From Cryptomeria japonica (Eukaryota > Streptophyta > Pinopsida > Cupressales > Cupressaceae), in assembly GCF_030272615.1 (NCBI RefSeq), contig NC_081411.1, positions 823,912,397 through 823,976,396 of the forward strand: a DNA stretch of 64,000 nt. The letters run 5' to 3'. The notes under the pieces were generated by a model. It was not told where the DNA came from, did not search any database, and saw only the letters and a program-made list of their open reading frames with translations. Position 1 is the first letter of the stretch, and each line of letters begins with the position of its first letter. Made by a program: the position numbers and the translations under genes. Below are positions 44,682-57,433 of this stretch, one piece after another.

Positions 44682-45185
44682 ACAAACCAGAATGGAAACC
44701 TAAAATATCATGCTCAGATTCGCGGGAAGAAGAATTTGAATTTGCATAGATGGGTCTCTCAAATGACTTACCCGTATTGATTCTCTTCTGTACCCAAGCA
44801 ACATTAGATGGCTCATGTACAACTGACCTTTTCTGGCCTCTCCGTGACTATTCAGGTAGTCCCTCTTGCAATGTCTCATGAGGATGCTTCTTCATGAAAT
44901 ACCTGGTGTTCCTTCCTCTCTGCATTATGCTTGTTTTCTTAAAAAGTTTCACTTATTTTAAAGGATTGGTTATGCTTGTCAGAGTCGCCACCCACAAAGA
45001 CTATGGGAAATAAGAAAACAAGCTTTAAACAAAATACTTGCCGATTTTTAAAAACAAAAATCACGAAGATTTTCAAAGAGAGACAACACAAATCAAAGAT
45101 CAGGCAATTTTCACAACACAAATATCTGAACAACTTTTGAACTAATTCAAGTGCCAATTTGCAACATAGATACACACTATGGCTC
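44682..45185 (-). other. Element E 5' leader between PBS and gag
   Basis: Between the PBS (45186-45203) and the first gag-like codons. The frame 45271-44939 overlaps the PBS and LTR end and is probably not coding. Confidence 0.5.
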
Positions 45186-45203
45186 TCCCCAGCAAAGTCA
45201 CCA
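45186..45203 (-). other. Element E primer-binding site
   Basis: The minus strand reads TGGTGACTTTGCTGGGGA, four bases after the LTR end. It resembles the TGGCGACTC(C/T)GCTGGGGA-type PBS that I associate with Tat/Ogre elements (tRNA-Arg), with two or three changes. Confidence 0.75.
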
Positions 45204-46214
45204 CTTTTGTTAGTCTCAAATTCTAATTTCCCTCTTATCCCCTGTAAGAAAATGAATAACTTTGTCTGCATATGAAGAGATCAAGGAAAAAAGAACCTTA
45301 GAGTAACATAGAACAAGGTTTTGAGAACCTTCTACACTTTGAACTTATCCAAAGTTCAGGTGGGTATACCTTCTGTGAATACTTTCACACTTTTAAATGA
45401 GATCCACAGTAAACCAGTGTCAAAAACTAGTGGATTTCATCACCTCAACATAAATTGAAATATTTGAAAAAAAAACTTATATACTTCTTTAGTATTGATC
45501 TTCAAGAAAATTAGAAAGAATCCCACAACAAGTACTAGTGCCTTATCCAGGCCACAAAGTCACCTAAATTAAGCAATAATTTTCAACAACTAAACATTCT
45601 AATACACCTCATCATCTCAACTTTTATGAACCTCATACATGCCTAGCATATACATAGTTCCTTTCCCATTTAACTAAAATAACTCATCAGATTCATGGCA
45701 ACAGATAATAGATTTTCTGATAGAAATATTCCTTGCGCATTTAATCCCTCTTCTAAAGAGAAAACCCAAAAATAATGTCTATAAGATCGCCTTACAATCC
45801 ATGCTCATTCGAACAACCCTAGATTATCCAAATGAAACTAGCAACTTACAGAATGCACACCAGAAGACAAAGACATTTTAAGCCTGAAACTTTGATTTAT
45901 ATATTCATATTCATTCTTGAAAATATTACATAATCCAGAGTCATCTCCTTAAAACCAGAAAAAACCTAAATGCATTTTGCCAGAGTTTCTTTACAAAATT
46001 CTTGTGGTCACTTTTTCACTAGTCCTGGTATCCATTTATAACATTATGGATGCATACAAGCTTCAGACATTCCTAAAAGAGTTTGTTACAAACCGCGATA
46101 CTCTCCAAGAAACAATTACAAGTCTTTTTCAATATCAACAACCTCTTCCATTTGTTGTTCTGTTGTAACCTTTTCTATCTGCTCTGGAGTATCTTCTTCT
46201 TGTCTGGTATATAT

Positions 46215-46440
46215 TTGTCCTTCCACTCCTAGAACACATCATCACTTGGCCAAGCAAAGCTAATAATCTTCTATTTCATCCCTTCTAGCCTTTTCCAAGT
46301 GACCCTTAACTGCCTAATTTATGTTTATATTTGTCCTTCCACTCGTGGAACATGTCATCACTTGGCCAAGCAAAGCTAATAATCTTTTGTTTCATCCCTT
46401 CTAGCCTTTTCCAAGTGACCCTTAACTGCCCAATTTCTGT
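46215..46440. repeat. 116-bp tandem duplication
   Basis: The segment beginning TTGTCCTTCCACTC at 46215 is repeated from 46331 with a few changes. 116 is not a multiple of three, so it shifts the frame of the LTR ORF and creates the stop that ends it near 46306. Confidence 0.85.
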
Positions 46441-49400
46441 TTCTATGAAACCATAATGTGATTTCACTTTTTCAATCTCTTCAATTTTCTGGACAAATAA
46501 GGATGTGTCATTAGTGTTAATGTTTTCATTAACCCTTTGGGACAATTTATGGTCTAGCTCTTCTAGCCATTCCTTCTCCTCTTTTAACTGGATTGGACCA
46601 ACAAAACCCCCTAGAAACAATTCATATTTGTGATCTGAATATTCTTTTCTATATAGTTGGTCTTTTCTCTTTACACCTATCCTTTCCTCTAAGAGTATAT
46701 TCATTTGTTTTATAAACTCACTAGTGGACCTAAGATTTTCATTTTCCTTTGCATCTGCATGGGATGAACACATGAGCTCTAACTCCTTACCTCTATGCAT
46801 CGACTTATTAAGGATTGGTTCCAAGGTGGTTTCATCCTCTCTTAATTTATTTAGAATATTTAGGATCCTTTTCATAGAAATGTATACAACAGAGGCCTTG
46901 ACCGAATCAACAAACTTCAAAATTGTGGCTTTTACCTTTTCTTCATACTTGCTTGCAAACAAGGCTTGATCTTGTTTCAACTTTTTAAACTCATGTTGGA
47001 CATTTTCAGCTGAGTAGAAACTAGAAGGCATAGGAGAAGGGGGATATTCTATAATGGGACTGGTAGGTGGAGGTCTTGCTAGAGAGGAGGCTATCATGAG
47101 AGTAGAGGATTTACCTGGATGGTGCTGACCTGCCAACTGACTCTGAAGTCTAGTAATAATATTGTCTCTATTGGCTATTCCTTCTTTGGCCTCATTATAA
47201 GCCTTTAAGATGGTTTCCAATTTTAATTGGAGATTAGCTTTTTCTTTTGCCTCCTTTTCAGCTATTGACACACTGAACTTTGCAGTTTCCAAGACTATGC
47301 TTGTAGCTTCCACCACCCCTATATCTTGGACTCTTTTTACAATCATGCCTCCTAGGAGACTAGAATCTGATACACCTTTCCTCCTTTTATTCTCATCCTT
47401 CTTCAGTGACCACATGACTAGAGAAACATTATCCTTACTGAAGGTCACTCCTTCCATGGGTTTGGTTTCCTTCCTTACAGCTTCAAGAACCAGAGCATCA
47501 GCTATATCCCATTCAGGGAGGATTAAAACACCAGCTTTAGACACCATCTCTCTTCCCTTCTCAGGAGTAATAGTCTTAAACTCTTCAATCATTTCTTCCT
47601 TTACCTCTTCTTCCACCTGAGTTACATCTCTACAAAGTTGTTCACTCTTCCTTTTCTCACATCTGGCTTTGAATTGTTCCATATTTTGCTTCCACATAAA
47701 TTGCATGAAAGCCCCTATTGTAACAAAATTAGTGTCAGCCAAGAAATCCTCACTGGATTGCTTAACTATAAGGTCTAACTCTTTGCCCTTTATCTCACCA
47801 TCAGTCAAGTTCATTTCAGCACTAAGTGGCTCATCTAGCATCCCCTCTTGGGTCTCCTCATATGTGTAAGCAATCTCCCCGAGACTCCCTAATTGTAACA
47901 ATTGTTTGGCCACCACCTACTCATCTCCTATGTGGATAGGGGACTAAGATGGAGAATACTGAGGTTTACCAGTTTCAACTTCTTTCCCCACTCTTTGCCT
48001 TTTAGGGGACTCTTGGATGTTAATGACATCTTCAATTGCTCTTTTCCCTCTTGAAGTGGAAGACTCACTTGTCATTGGCATCATCACACTATACTTTGAT
48101 TTCTTATGCATCACATAATGACAAGGTGGGATAGCCCTAGCAAAGGTAGGCTTAGCTAGGACAAATTAACCCTGTTAGGATCATTTTGCATTATAGCCTC
48201 CCTTTTTTCTTTCAAGGTTTGCATTAGGTCTTCAAAATAAAGAATCGAGAATTTGACTTTCTCCTCAAAAGGGTTAAAGCTAGAAAGAGGGTCATAACTA
48301 CTATCAAATTGATGAATAAAGTCAAGAGCCCTTTTATATGCAACCCACTTCTCCTTCCTTGGTTCTTGCTCATCTAAATTGAATTCATTCCTAATTAAAA
48401 CTTCAGGGAACTAAAATTGGTGAGGCCTACCTTTACACAATGCCCTCTTTCTAAACATGTCATTGAAAAAGTCCTCAAGGTCTACACATCTTGAAACTGT
48501 AGTTGACAACCTATATGGCTTAAATAATTCTTCAAAATATTTTCAGCCACCTTTGGTGATTACAAAATGATGAGCCATGGTAATGGTTGAGAAAATGGTC
48601 CCTTTACCCCTATTTGTTAGCTCCACCTCTTGTACACCTCCAATTTGCCTCAAGACTTCTATGATCCCTATCTTCAATGGGACCTGATAGGGAAACAAAT
48701 AGGGAGTACCTTTGAAGTCATACACTCTGAAAATGATAGAAACAGGGTACAAAAACATATCTCCCCAATTGTGAACAATCTTAATATCCTCAGCAAACTC
48801 TTTAGGCCTGAGGAATTCCAAGAGAGCCTTAGGAATCCTAGGGTTTTCTGTGCACAAAAGAATCCTAATTTTAGATGCAAAGCATCTATCAAACTTTAGA
48901 TAACTAGCATCCTCTCTATCCCAGGATAAAATAGTTCTCCAAAGTTGAACATGCATCTCTTCCTTATCTTTCACCGTAACCAAGTCCATTTCCTTAGCAA
49001 AATAGTTAGCACCCTTGAACAAAAACATGGGCATTAAAAGGGAATACCATCCAAACGGTCTATCCACCTTACCATTTTTTATCCCTACTAGCCCTGCATG
49101 AATTGCATCAGTAAGGTATGACACATAATTAAATGTTATTGCCAGAGAGGGGTTTAGAATCTATGCAATCATCAACATGTAATGGGTCGGCATATTTTTC
49201 TCAACATCTTCTCCAAAAATCTAACACAGTGCCCAATACATACCCTTAGCTCTTAGAGTAAACAGATTCAGGGAGAAGGGTTCCATTGTACTGGGGCCTA
49301 AAACTGTTAACCCTCCTATTTTAACAAAGAACTCTTTCAATGGGCCAGTCCTAAGGTGATCCCTTTGTGCATTATAGACCTAGGCTAATGACTCAAAATC

Positions 49401-49862
49401 AATAGGCTCTAACAAATTTGAAGCCTCACTGAGCTTAAACACATTTCTGAATTCATCATCTTTAATTTCAATCAGGGCTGATCCCTTCACATTCTTGATA
49501 CATCTAGCTATAGGGTCATAATTTTGTGCAATCAGGGTCAACAAATCTACATCCATGAACACACCAGGAACTATAAGCTTCCTCACATCCAATTCCCATA
49601 TGCTATTTAAAGAGGCAAGGGAATGTCTCTAACCAAAGCCTACTTTGAACAATCCTAAACCTAACATCCCTATTTTTGGATCCCTTAACCAATTACCTTT
49701 ATCATATAGGCTATCCCCAATTCTTAGACGAAGGTTCTTTGGTACCAACTCTTTAGCTCTAGCCCCGACCTTGGTAGACATGGTTAACTGTTCCAAAAAA
49801 TCATCACAAATATTCCTATCCTAGTAATTCACTTTTCTTGTGAACTCCCTTCTTGGTGCCAT
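46306..49862 (-). pseudogene. Element E LTR-encoded long ORF (unknown protein)
   Basis: From Met at 49862 (MAPRRE-like start, basic) leftward to 46306: about 1,190 codons with a few stops and one frameshift near 48170. The N-terminal 600 residues are globular (VPGVFMDVDLLTLIAQNYD, FGWYSLLMPMFLFKG, FLYPVSIIFRVYDF, TITMAHHFVITKGG). A Ser/Pro-rich hinge follows, then an uninterrupted 536-codon acidic, coiled-coil-rich part (47916-46306). There is no known enzymatic motif. Position upstream of gag recalls ORF1 of Ogre elements, but here it is wholly inside the LTR and thus present twice. The family is not recognised. Confidence 0.65.
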
Positions 49863-51657
49863 CTTGATAATGCAACTATATCAATTGAGACTTGCACAGA
49901 CCTCTAATGAAACACTTCACACAACAATCACCAAATTCAGACCAGAAGTAGTAAGAAAAAGCACAAAAACCTGTTATTCGCCCGAAGAAAACCACTCCAC
50001 ACCAATTGCTCTGCAACAAACTCATTGAAATGATGCCAACATTCAAGTTGATGTGGACTCTAATAAAGCAAGTTGGCATTGAATTTTAGAAAATAATCCC
50101 ACATGCTTTGGCCATCACCTTAGAATTGAATTCAAAAATTGAATTAAAAAACAAGCTCCAATGGACCATAAATTCTCTGAGTATTTCCTCTCTTTCGTTG
50201 TTTCACTATTTCGCAGAACTTAAAATCTCCACACCTTTCTTTCACGAAACAACGACAATCGCTAGATCACGGGAACTTGCACTGCTTTTATTCCATCTGG
50301 TCTTTTTGTGTTAGTGACGGGCCCTACCTTCTTTTTGCTATTTCGTGGACCTTAAAATTTGTGCAATTTTCCTTCGCATAGCAACGCCGACCATTAGATC
50401 ATAATCTACTTGCCTGATCTTTATTTCCTACAATGATTGTCAGTCTTATTAATTAACTGTGCATCACCTTGATAGCTAATGGTTTTTGCCATTTTGCAGA
50501 GACTAAAATGCAAGCATCTTTGGGCTATGAAATAACGACAATAGTTGGATCGACCACGAGATGAACACCTTTTAACATGCTTTAGACATTTCAAGTGGGC
50601 CCTTTAACTCAGAGACCACTTGCTTTATCTTGTCACCGTTTAACAAACACCACGTGGTAGTCGGCCATTTGCTCAGGAAGTTCCATCGGGTTCCATTTGG
50701 AAACCACCACGTGCTTTACTTCACTATTCTCTACATAACTGCCGGTTGAACCAAGGCAGGCCCTCAACTACCTTTCAAAGCCACGTGCACTTGATAGGTC
50801 ACCATTACACTCCATAGGAAAAAACCATCTGTCCTTCCATGTCATGCCGTCATGTGGTTGTCACATCATTTTGCTATTTTGTGAACACTAATCTGTGTTT
50901 GACTTGCGGCTACGAAACCATGACAACTGTCTGATTGAATCATACTTAATTGGCTTTAACTTTATGACCTGCCTGTCCTTTGGGCCCACTGGCCCCTTTC
51001 GCTACTTCACAAAGCTTAAAAATCAGGTTACTTATCTTCATGAAGCAGCAATATTTGTTGGATCTCAGCAACTTGCTCGTCAGTTACCCTTACTATGACT
51101 ATGACCACCTCGCCCGGGCCCACCACCTTTTTGCTACTTCACGAAAGGTAGAACACATGCATCTTTTGGCTGGGAATCAACGCGAGTCTTTGATCTTTTC
51201 TAAACTGATCATCCTTTAACCAAAGAAGTCGCTCGCCTCTGGGACCCACCTAGCCTTTTTGCTATTTCGCGAACATTAACTTGCTAGAATCTTTGCCTAG
51301 TGAAACAATGACAACCACAAGATTAACAATGAGTTGCCCAATAATTAAGGGGCTTGACAAACATTAAAACAAGATAAAGGAAAAGGCATAGAGATTTAAA
51401 AAATTAAGGGACTGCCTAGGGAAAAAAACTAATGGGGGGACACTTTTCATGATAGACCGACCCTTCTCAAAGTGGTAAAAGTAACGCAGAAATATAACAT
51501 AAGGGTTTTTTCAAACATAGGAAGGGTTAGAACTCAAAAACCTTAAACCCTCTTCTGACCCAAGAAAAATAGAGGCAACAAGACCATACTAGACACATTT
51601 TTGCAGACTTCTAGCCAACTATGGAACAAGAATATCCAATTTTAAATAGTGATAACA
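49863..51657. other. Element E 5' LTR, non-coding part
   Basis: On the sense strand this is the start of the LTR, upstream of its ORF, so promoter sequence would be expected here; no clear TATA box was singled out. Short TTTCGCTATTTCG-like phrases recur as in 26844-28603. Confidence 0.5.
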
Positions 51658-51662
51658 AACCG

Positions 51663-52764
51663 AACACAAAGAATCATTGAGAGTGCCAATGTTTGAGTGG
51701 ATAAGTATCCTAAAGTCTTAGGAGAAACCAGTGTGGAAAAGGATGAGCATGCTTGCATTTTATTTTTGGAACCAGAATATGTGAAACTTGAAATTGGTAA
51801 AGCAAATACTGATGTACCAGTTCAACCAGAATAGGTAGATTCAGAAGAAGACGATGATAATGTAGAAGAAGAACCTAAAGATAATGATCATGTTATTCCA
51901 AGGTATGTGAGACTCAATCACAATCTTGAACAAATTATTGGAGATAAGGATGCTGGAGTGCTAACCAAAAGAAGAATCAAAGAAAATTCTTGCATGATCT
52001 CCACTATTGAGCCTAGAACTACTAAGGAAGCATTTGGAGATGATCTTTGGGTTAAAGCTATGGAGGAGGAGCTTGAACAAATTGAGAAGAACAATACATG
52101 GACCCTAGTGCCCCGATCTGTGAATAAAAATCTGATAGGTACTAAGTGGGTTTTCAGGAACAAGCTGAATGAAGATGGTGTTGTAGTTTGCAACAAAGCT
52201 AGATTGGTTTGGAAAGGTTATGCACAAGATGATGGAGAAGATCATGGAGAGAATTTTGCACCAGTGGCTAAACTGGAAGGTTTTAGAACCTTACTAGCTT
52301 TTGCAGCTCATAAAGGATTCAAAGTATATCAGATGGATGTAAAGTCAACATTTTTGAATGAAATACTAGAAGAAGAAGTATACATTGAGAAACCAGATGG
52401 TTATGCATTAACTGATAAAAATGACATGGTATGTAAGTTTCACAAAGCACTATATGGATTAAAGAAACCATCGAGAGCATGGTATGTAAGGCTTTATTCA
52501 CACCTGATGAAGATAGGTTTTCAAAGAACCTATGAAGATAGTAACATATATCTCAAATCTAAAGGAGATAAGATACTAGTTAGTGAAGTGTTTGTAGATG
52601 ATATCATATTTGGAGGAAATGATGATATGAGCAATGAATTTGAAAATGAAATGAAAAATGAGTTTAAAATGTCTCTAGTTGGAGAGATAAAAAATTTCAT
52701 AGGTTTGAAAATACAACAAATGAAGAGTGGTATTTTCATCACACAGTCTAAGTCTGGGAAGGAG
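51663..52764 (+). pseudogene. Element A integrase tail and reverse transcriptase
   Basis: The host frame resumes after E (RTQRIIESANV) and, after stops near 51700-51830, a 287-codon open frame starts at 51907. It carries copia RT blocks: [75 protein letters not shown] and ALYGLKKPSRAWY. The active site reads FVDDIIFGG (both Asp kept). Element B cuts it at 52764 (TSD AGGAG); the frame resumes at 57717 with VLKTFGMSDCK. Confidence 0.88.
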
Positions 52765-53020
52765 TGTTAATATCTCTTCACGGTTTTAGTTTTATTTAGA
52801 TTAATTTTTCATTAGTTTATTTATTAGGTTTTTCTATTCCGGCAGTTTTGTATAATAGTTTACAACTATTTTTGCCTCCTCTTTATATCTACTTGTTTAT
52901 TTTATTTTGATTGTACAGTTTTTTTATTTGAATATAAATTATATTCAGATTGCCATTCTTTCCATTCCTTTTTCTATTTTCTGCTAACAGAGATTCCATA
53001 TTGTTATTTTCTAGCTAACA
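52765..53020 (+). repeat. Element B 5' LTR
   Basis: 256 bp, TGTTAATATC to GCTAACA. The 3' copy is 22 bp longer, mostly from a short duplication after CTCTTCA. Confidence 0.92.
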
Positions 53021-53021
53021 A

Positions 53022-53033
53022 TGGTATCAGAGC
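53022..53033 (+). other. Element B primer-binding site
   Basis: TGGTATCAGAGC, exact initiator-Met tRNA PBS, one base after the LTR. Confidence 0.92.
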
Positions 53034-53252
53034 TTTGGAGTTTAGAGTATATTTTTATGTGAAGCATTTGAAGATTGCAGCTTTCTACATAATCTAAATA
53101 CAGAAACAAAAATTGATTCAGGTGAAATCAATTTATGTATTTGTACAAGAATTTTATCTTGTTATATTTGGTAAAGTTTGGCAAGAGATTTTGAGCAATC
53201 CTATAAATTTGCAAACTATGCAAATTCTATATACATTTATTTTCAATTTACA

Positions 53253-54180
53253 ATGTAGTCTATTGTTTCATTGATTGGGGAAATATTAATTGGAAAAGAT
53301 AATTGGTTGGAATGGCATAGAAAAGTGGAAAATACATTAATTTTTAATGATTTATGGTATAAAATATGTGATGGAGATACCCAACCTACAGAACCAACAG
53401 ATGTTAAAGAAAAAGAAATTCGGAATTATAAAAATTCAAAAGCCTTGGCTTTGATAAGAGCTTCAGTTAATGGAGATTTATATCATTATATACAAGGATG
53501 CAAATTTGCTTGGGAAGCCCTTGACAATTTAAAAAATTTATTTGATTCTCATTCAGAATTAGAATTTATTCAGTTACAATTAAAATTATTCAATCTTGAA
53601 TTAAAAAATGGTGATGTTATGAGTTTGGCTTCTGAAATTAGAGCCATAAAACAAGATACTAATGCTACTGGTGGGAAAGTTGATATTTATCTCACTTCTT
53701 TTTATTAAGGTACTCCTTCCAACACATTCTACTTATCTAGAGTCCCTTCAAGCAAGTAACCAATTGAAAACCATTACTTTTGATTTATTGGCTGAAAAGT
53801 TGGCTGAACGTGAAAAAGCTTTTGGAAGGAAAATAGATAATACTAATGAAAATGTTTGTTTTGCTCACCAAGAAAAACCTCTAAATAAGAGCTCTTCAAG
53901 AGGAGGTTATAATGATAGAGGCAAAGGTAGAGGTCAATGGAGGAAAAATGATAATCAAAATGATAGGCAATATTTATATTGTAAAAGATGTGGTAGAAAA
54001 GGGAGTCATGAAGCATATGAATGCAAGTTGTCATGGGATAAGATAGAAAGTTTTAAAGAAAATACTTTTAAGAAAAAAAATAAAACAAAAGTTTATAATG
54101 ATGATAAACATTCAGATGATAAAATTCTAGGAGTAGCCCAATTTGCTTGTGATAGTGATGGTGATCAATATGTGCTTTAT
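53253..54180 (+). pseudogene. Element B gag
   Basis: Open frame 53271-53708 contains KDNWLEWHRKVENTL and CDGDTQP-like N-terminal gag blocks, FAWEALDNLKNLF and LKLFNLELKNGDV (UBN2-type core). A frameshift near 53700 leads to 53662-54324, which supplies the C-terminal part with a Gly/Arg-rich stretch (RGKGRGQW) and the knuckle CKRCGRKGSHEAYEC (CX2CX5HX4C, slightly off the canonical CX2CX4HX4C spacing). Confidence 0.85.
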
Positions 54181-54468
54181 GTTTTTGACTTTGCATCTAA
54201 TTCCTCATGGTATGATTCTTGGATCTTAGATACTCGATCCACACAAAATATGACATTCCAGCGTGATTACTTTGAGGAATTTCATGAAAGTGCATGTGGT
54301 CCAATTTATTTAGTTGATAAATGAAATCTCAAACCTATTGGAAAAGGAACTGTTCGATTTAAGTTGCCTAATCTTCTGGACTTTGTGCTTCACGATGTAT
54401 TGTTTATTCCTAAATTGCAATGTAATTTGTTATCACTAGTATTGATTTGACAACAAGGCTACTCTATT
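54181..54468 (+). pseudogene. Element B protease
   Basis: WILDTRSTQNMTF at about 54220-54260 is the copia protease active-site region with D-T-R in place of D-S/T-G, so the glycine is lost. A stop follows the VDK at 54322, and the rest (HDVLFIPKLQCNLLS) is in frame but interrupted. Confidence 0.82.
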
Positions 54469-55500
54469 TTGTTAAAATATGGGCAAGTTGTTGTTAGAAA
54501 ACAATCAAATAATCAAGTTGTATTCACTAGGTGTGAGGATGGGAGATTATTAAAACTAAATGGCACTTCTTTTTCTAAAAAATTTGCATATCTTACTGAA
54601 GAAGGTAGTCTATCTCCTGTTCTTTTATGGCATGCAAGACTTGGGCATATTGGTTATAATAACATTCATGTCTTGCAAAAGAATGGTGTTGATGGCTTAC
54701 CTGTTTTGCCTAAAACAATTAAAAAATGTGAAGCATGTATTCTTGCCAAGCAACATAGAAATTCTTTTCCTCGCTCCACTTGGAGAGCACAAAGAAAATT
54801 GCAGCTTATTTATTCTAATTTAAGTGGGCCTTTACCAATAAATTTTGTGGGAGGATCTAAGTATTTCATGTTGTTTATTGATGATTATAGTCGCATGACT
54901 TGGATTTATTTCTTGCAGCAAAAATCAGAAGCTTTTGAAATTTTTAAAAGGTTTCATGTTATGATTGATAAACAAGCTCAATCTTGAATTGGTACTCTTC
55001 GAACAGATAATGGTGGAGAATTTACTTCTCTAATTTTTTAGGACTATCTATGTCAAAATGGGATCCAACATCATCTTACTATTCCAGGTACTCCTCAACA
55101 AAATGGTGTTGTTGAATGAATGAATAGAACTATCATGAATATGGTTCGTGCAATGTTATATTTTAAAGGAATCAAATTACATTTTTGGGCTGGAGCAACA
55201 AGAACTGCAGTTTATCTTCGTAATAGATCTCCATCATCTGCATTACACTAATCTATTCCATATGAAGTGTGGTTTGGATATCCTCCTTCTATTCGATATC
55301 TTCGCATTTTTGGTTCCACTTGCTATGCTTTAATTCCCAAGGACAAAAGAAGTAAGTTACAACATCACAGTATTAAGTGTATTTTTCTTGGTTATTCAAA
55401 ATCTTCCAAAGTATATCGGTTGTATGATGAAGTTAACAAAACTTTATTTATTACATGTGATGTTGTTTTTGTTGAAACCTCCAACATTGCTGAAAATGAT
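54469..55500 (+). pseudogene. Element B pre-integrase and integrase
   Basis: 54469-54987 reads LLWHARLGHIGYNNI, CEACILAKQHRNSF (zinc domain), SNLSGPLPI (the usual first catalytic Asp position reads Asn) and YFMLFIDDYSRMTWIYFL. After a stop, LRTDNGGEF keeps the second Asp, and PQQNGVVE followed by a stop (CGA to TGA fit) keeps the Glu. The 55267-56037 frame begins with VWFGYPPSIRYLRIFG and FLGYSKSSKVYRLYD, the integrase C-terminal blocks. At least four stops are scattered through it. Confidence 0.88.
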
Positions 55501-56880
55501 GAATGTAAATTCAAACAGCTTGATACAATTACAAATTTTTCTCCTTTGATAGAAAACTCTTGTGAGATTCCACATATAGAATCTATATCTCCAAGTGATC
55601 TAATTCATGTTGCTCCATCAATAAATGACAAAGAAGAAGCCCATCATGATGAGCTTAAACTCTCTGAATTATTAACCACTGATACAACATGTAGTAATGA
55701 AATGGTCACATCTTTTGTGCAACCAAAGTCTTCTCATAAGTGGGCAAAACAAGTCCAACAAACATTGAAAGATTTAAGACCCGATGAAATAGGTAAAACA
55801 AGTACAAGAAGATATTACAAAGCAAGGCTCCAAGCTCAAACCAATAGTGCAGATAACTTGGAGACCATTGGTGAACTCAATCTCATAATTGACTCTGAAC
55901 CATCATCCTATAATGAAGCCAAAAATATTATAGTATGGAGGAAAGCTATGCAAGATGAGTATGATGCTCTTTTGAAAAATGGCACATGGCAGTTGGTTGA
56001 TCCTCCACTTGGTTGTAAACCTATTGGCTGCAAGTGAATTTTCAGGAATAAATATAAAGAAAATGGTACACTTGACAAACACAAATCCCGACTTGTTGCC
56101 AAAGGTTATGCTCAAAAGAAGGGCATAGATTATGATGAAACCTTTGCACCTATAGCAAAATGGACCACCATTTGTGCTTTGTTGGCCCTTGCAGCTCAAT
56201 ATGGGTGGAAAATTCACCAAATGGATGTTAAAACAACATTCTTAAATGGTGATCTCAAAGAATCAATTTATATGACTCAACCAGATGGGTATGCAGTCAA
56301 TGGAAAAGAACATCAGGTATGCAAGCTTGTCAAATAATTATATGGTTTGAAACAAGCTCCTCGAGCCTGGTATGAAAAACTTACTGAGTATCTCTTAAAG
56401 TTGAATTTCCAGCATTTTGAATTTGATGATGCCATACTTTTTGTTAAAAAACTTGATAAGATTATTGTCTATCTTGTTGTTTATGTGGATGATTTATTTA
56501 TCACTGGTCCTGATGAGAATAATATTCAAAATGTGAAAGAACAACTCAAGCAAGGTTTTGATATGGCTGAGTTGGGCCATCTTCATTATTATTTAGGTAT
56601 TGAGGTAACTCAAACATCTCATTTTATTTTTATTACCCAACAAAAATATATTGGTGAACTTTTGCATAAGTTTGGCATGGCTGATTGTAAACCCCTTAGT
56701 ACTCCTATGGAGCAAAATCTTAAGCTCTCTTCAGATGACCCTTCAGCATTGGTTGATGCAACTATCTATAGGAAAATTGTTGGTAGTTTGATTTATTCTA
56801 CAACTACTCGTCCGAATATTTCTTTTGTTGCTGGAGTTCTTTCAATGTTTATGCAACAACCTAGAGAAACTCATTAGTTA
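55501..56880 (+). pseudogene. Element B reverse transcriptase
   Basis: The end of the 55267-56037 frame has WRKAMQDEYDALLKNGTW; a stop fitting TGG to TGA precedes IFRNKYKENGTLDKHKSRL. Then [35 protein letters not shown] and LVVYVDDLFITG, an intact YVDD box in the 176-codon frame 56347-56877. The block GLHYYLGIE-like and KFGMADCKPLSTPM follows. Stops occur at 56037, 56336 and 56875. Confidence 0.9.
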
Positions 56881-57424
56881 GCTACCAAGCGCATTCTTCG
56901 CTATTTTTAAGGTACTCAACACTATGGGCTCAAATACTCCAAGACAAACCAATTTTCTTTGGTTGGCTATTCCGATTCCATGCAGGTGATTCCATAGATG
57001 GAAAATCTACATCCAGGTATTTAATGTATCTTGGATCTGTTGTCATCTCTTGGAGATCTAAAAAGCAATCTATTCTAGCCACCTCTTCTTCCAAAGCTGA
57101 ATATATGGCTACCTTTGAAGCAACTCGGGAAATCTTATGGTTTTGAAGAATTCTTGAAGACTTGTAGACACCACAAATTTCATCAACTCCACTCTTCATT
57201 GACAATCAATTTGCTATCAAAATGGCTAAAAATCTAGTATTTCATGATCGCACCAAGCACATCAATACAAAGTTTCATTTGATTCAGCATTATGTGAAAG
57301 ATGGCACCATATACCTTAAATATTGCCCCACTGCAGATCAACTAGTAGATATTCTTACCAAGGCTTTGGGCAGAGAAAAGTTTGAGAAGTTCAGAGACAT
57401 GCTCAGCTTAACCCCTTCAATTTA
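56881..57424 (+). pseudogene. Element B RNase H
   Basis: Reads KRILRYF then a stop, GYSDS (catalytic Asp region, frame disturbed near 56985), STSRYLMYLG, ISWRSKKQS, SSSKAEYMA (Glu) and, in 57222-57425, HDRTKHINTKFHLIQHYVKDG and DQLVDILTKALG, the conserved C-terminal blocks ending at a stop before the polypurine tract. Confidence 0.87.
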
Positions 57425-57433
57425 AGGGGGGGA
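57425..57433 (+). other. Element B polypurine tract
   Basis: AAGGGGGGGA directly before the 3' LTR at 57434. Confidence 0.88.

Larger units (their letters stand above)
13102..51657 (-). mobile_element. Element E: giant Tat-type Ty3/gypsy retrotransposon, about 19.4 kb without inserts
   Basis: Flanked by AACCA (13097-13101) and AACCG (51658-51662), 4 of 5 matching; the host reading frame indicates AACCG as original. On the minus strand: 5' LTR 45208-51657, PBS 45186-45203, gag, protease, aRNase H, RT, RNase H, integrase, 3' LTR 13102-28603. Inserts in E are G, H and a hAT-like MITE. Gypsy order (RT before INT), the PBS type and the dual RNase H place it in the Tat/Ogre group. LTR divergence is about 6% over a 265-bp sample by eye. 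The enormous LTRs and the RNase H position are discussed under findings. Confidence 0.88.
45208..51657 (-). repeat. Element E 5' LTR, 6,450 bp
   Basis: TGTTAGTCTC at 45208 to GATAACA at 51657, sharing both ends with 13102-28603. Located next to the PBS. Exceptionally long for an LTR; most of its length (49862-46306) is a sense-strand ORF. Confidence 0.88.

Noticed and set aside
46724-47869. Plus-strand ORFs opposite the E LTR ORF (46724-46969, 47210-47620, 47669-47869)
   Set aside because: Shadows of the 536-codon minus-strand frame; Ser/Phe-rich with no motif.
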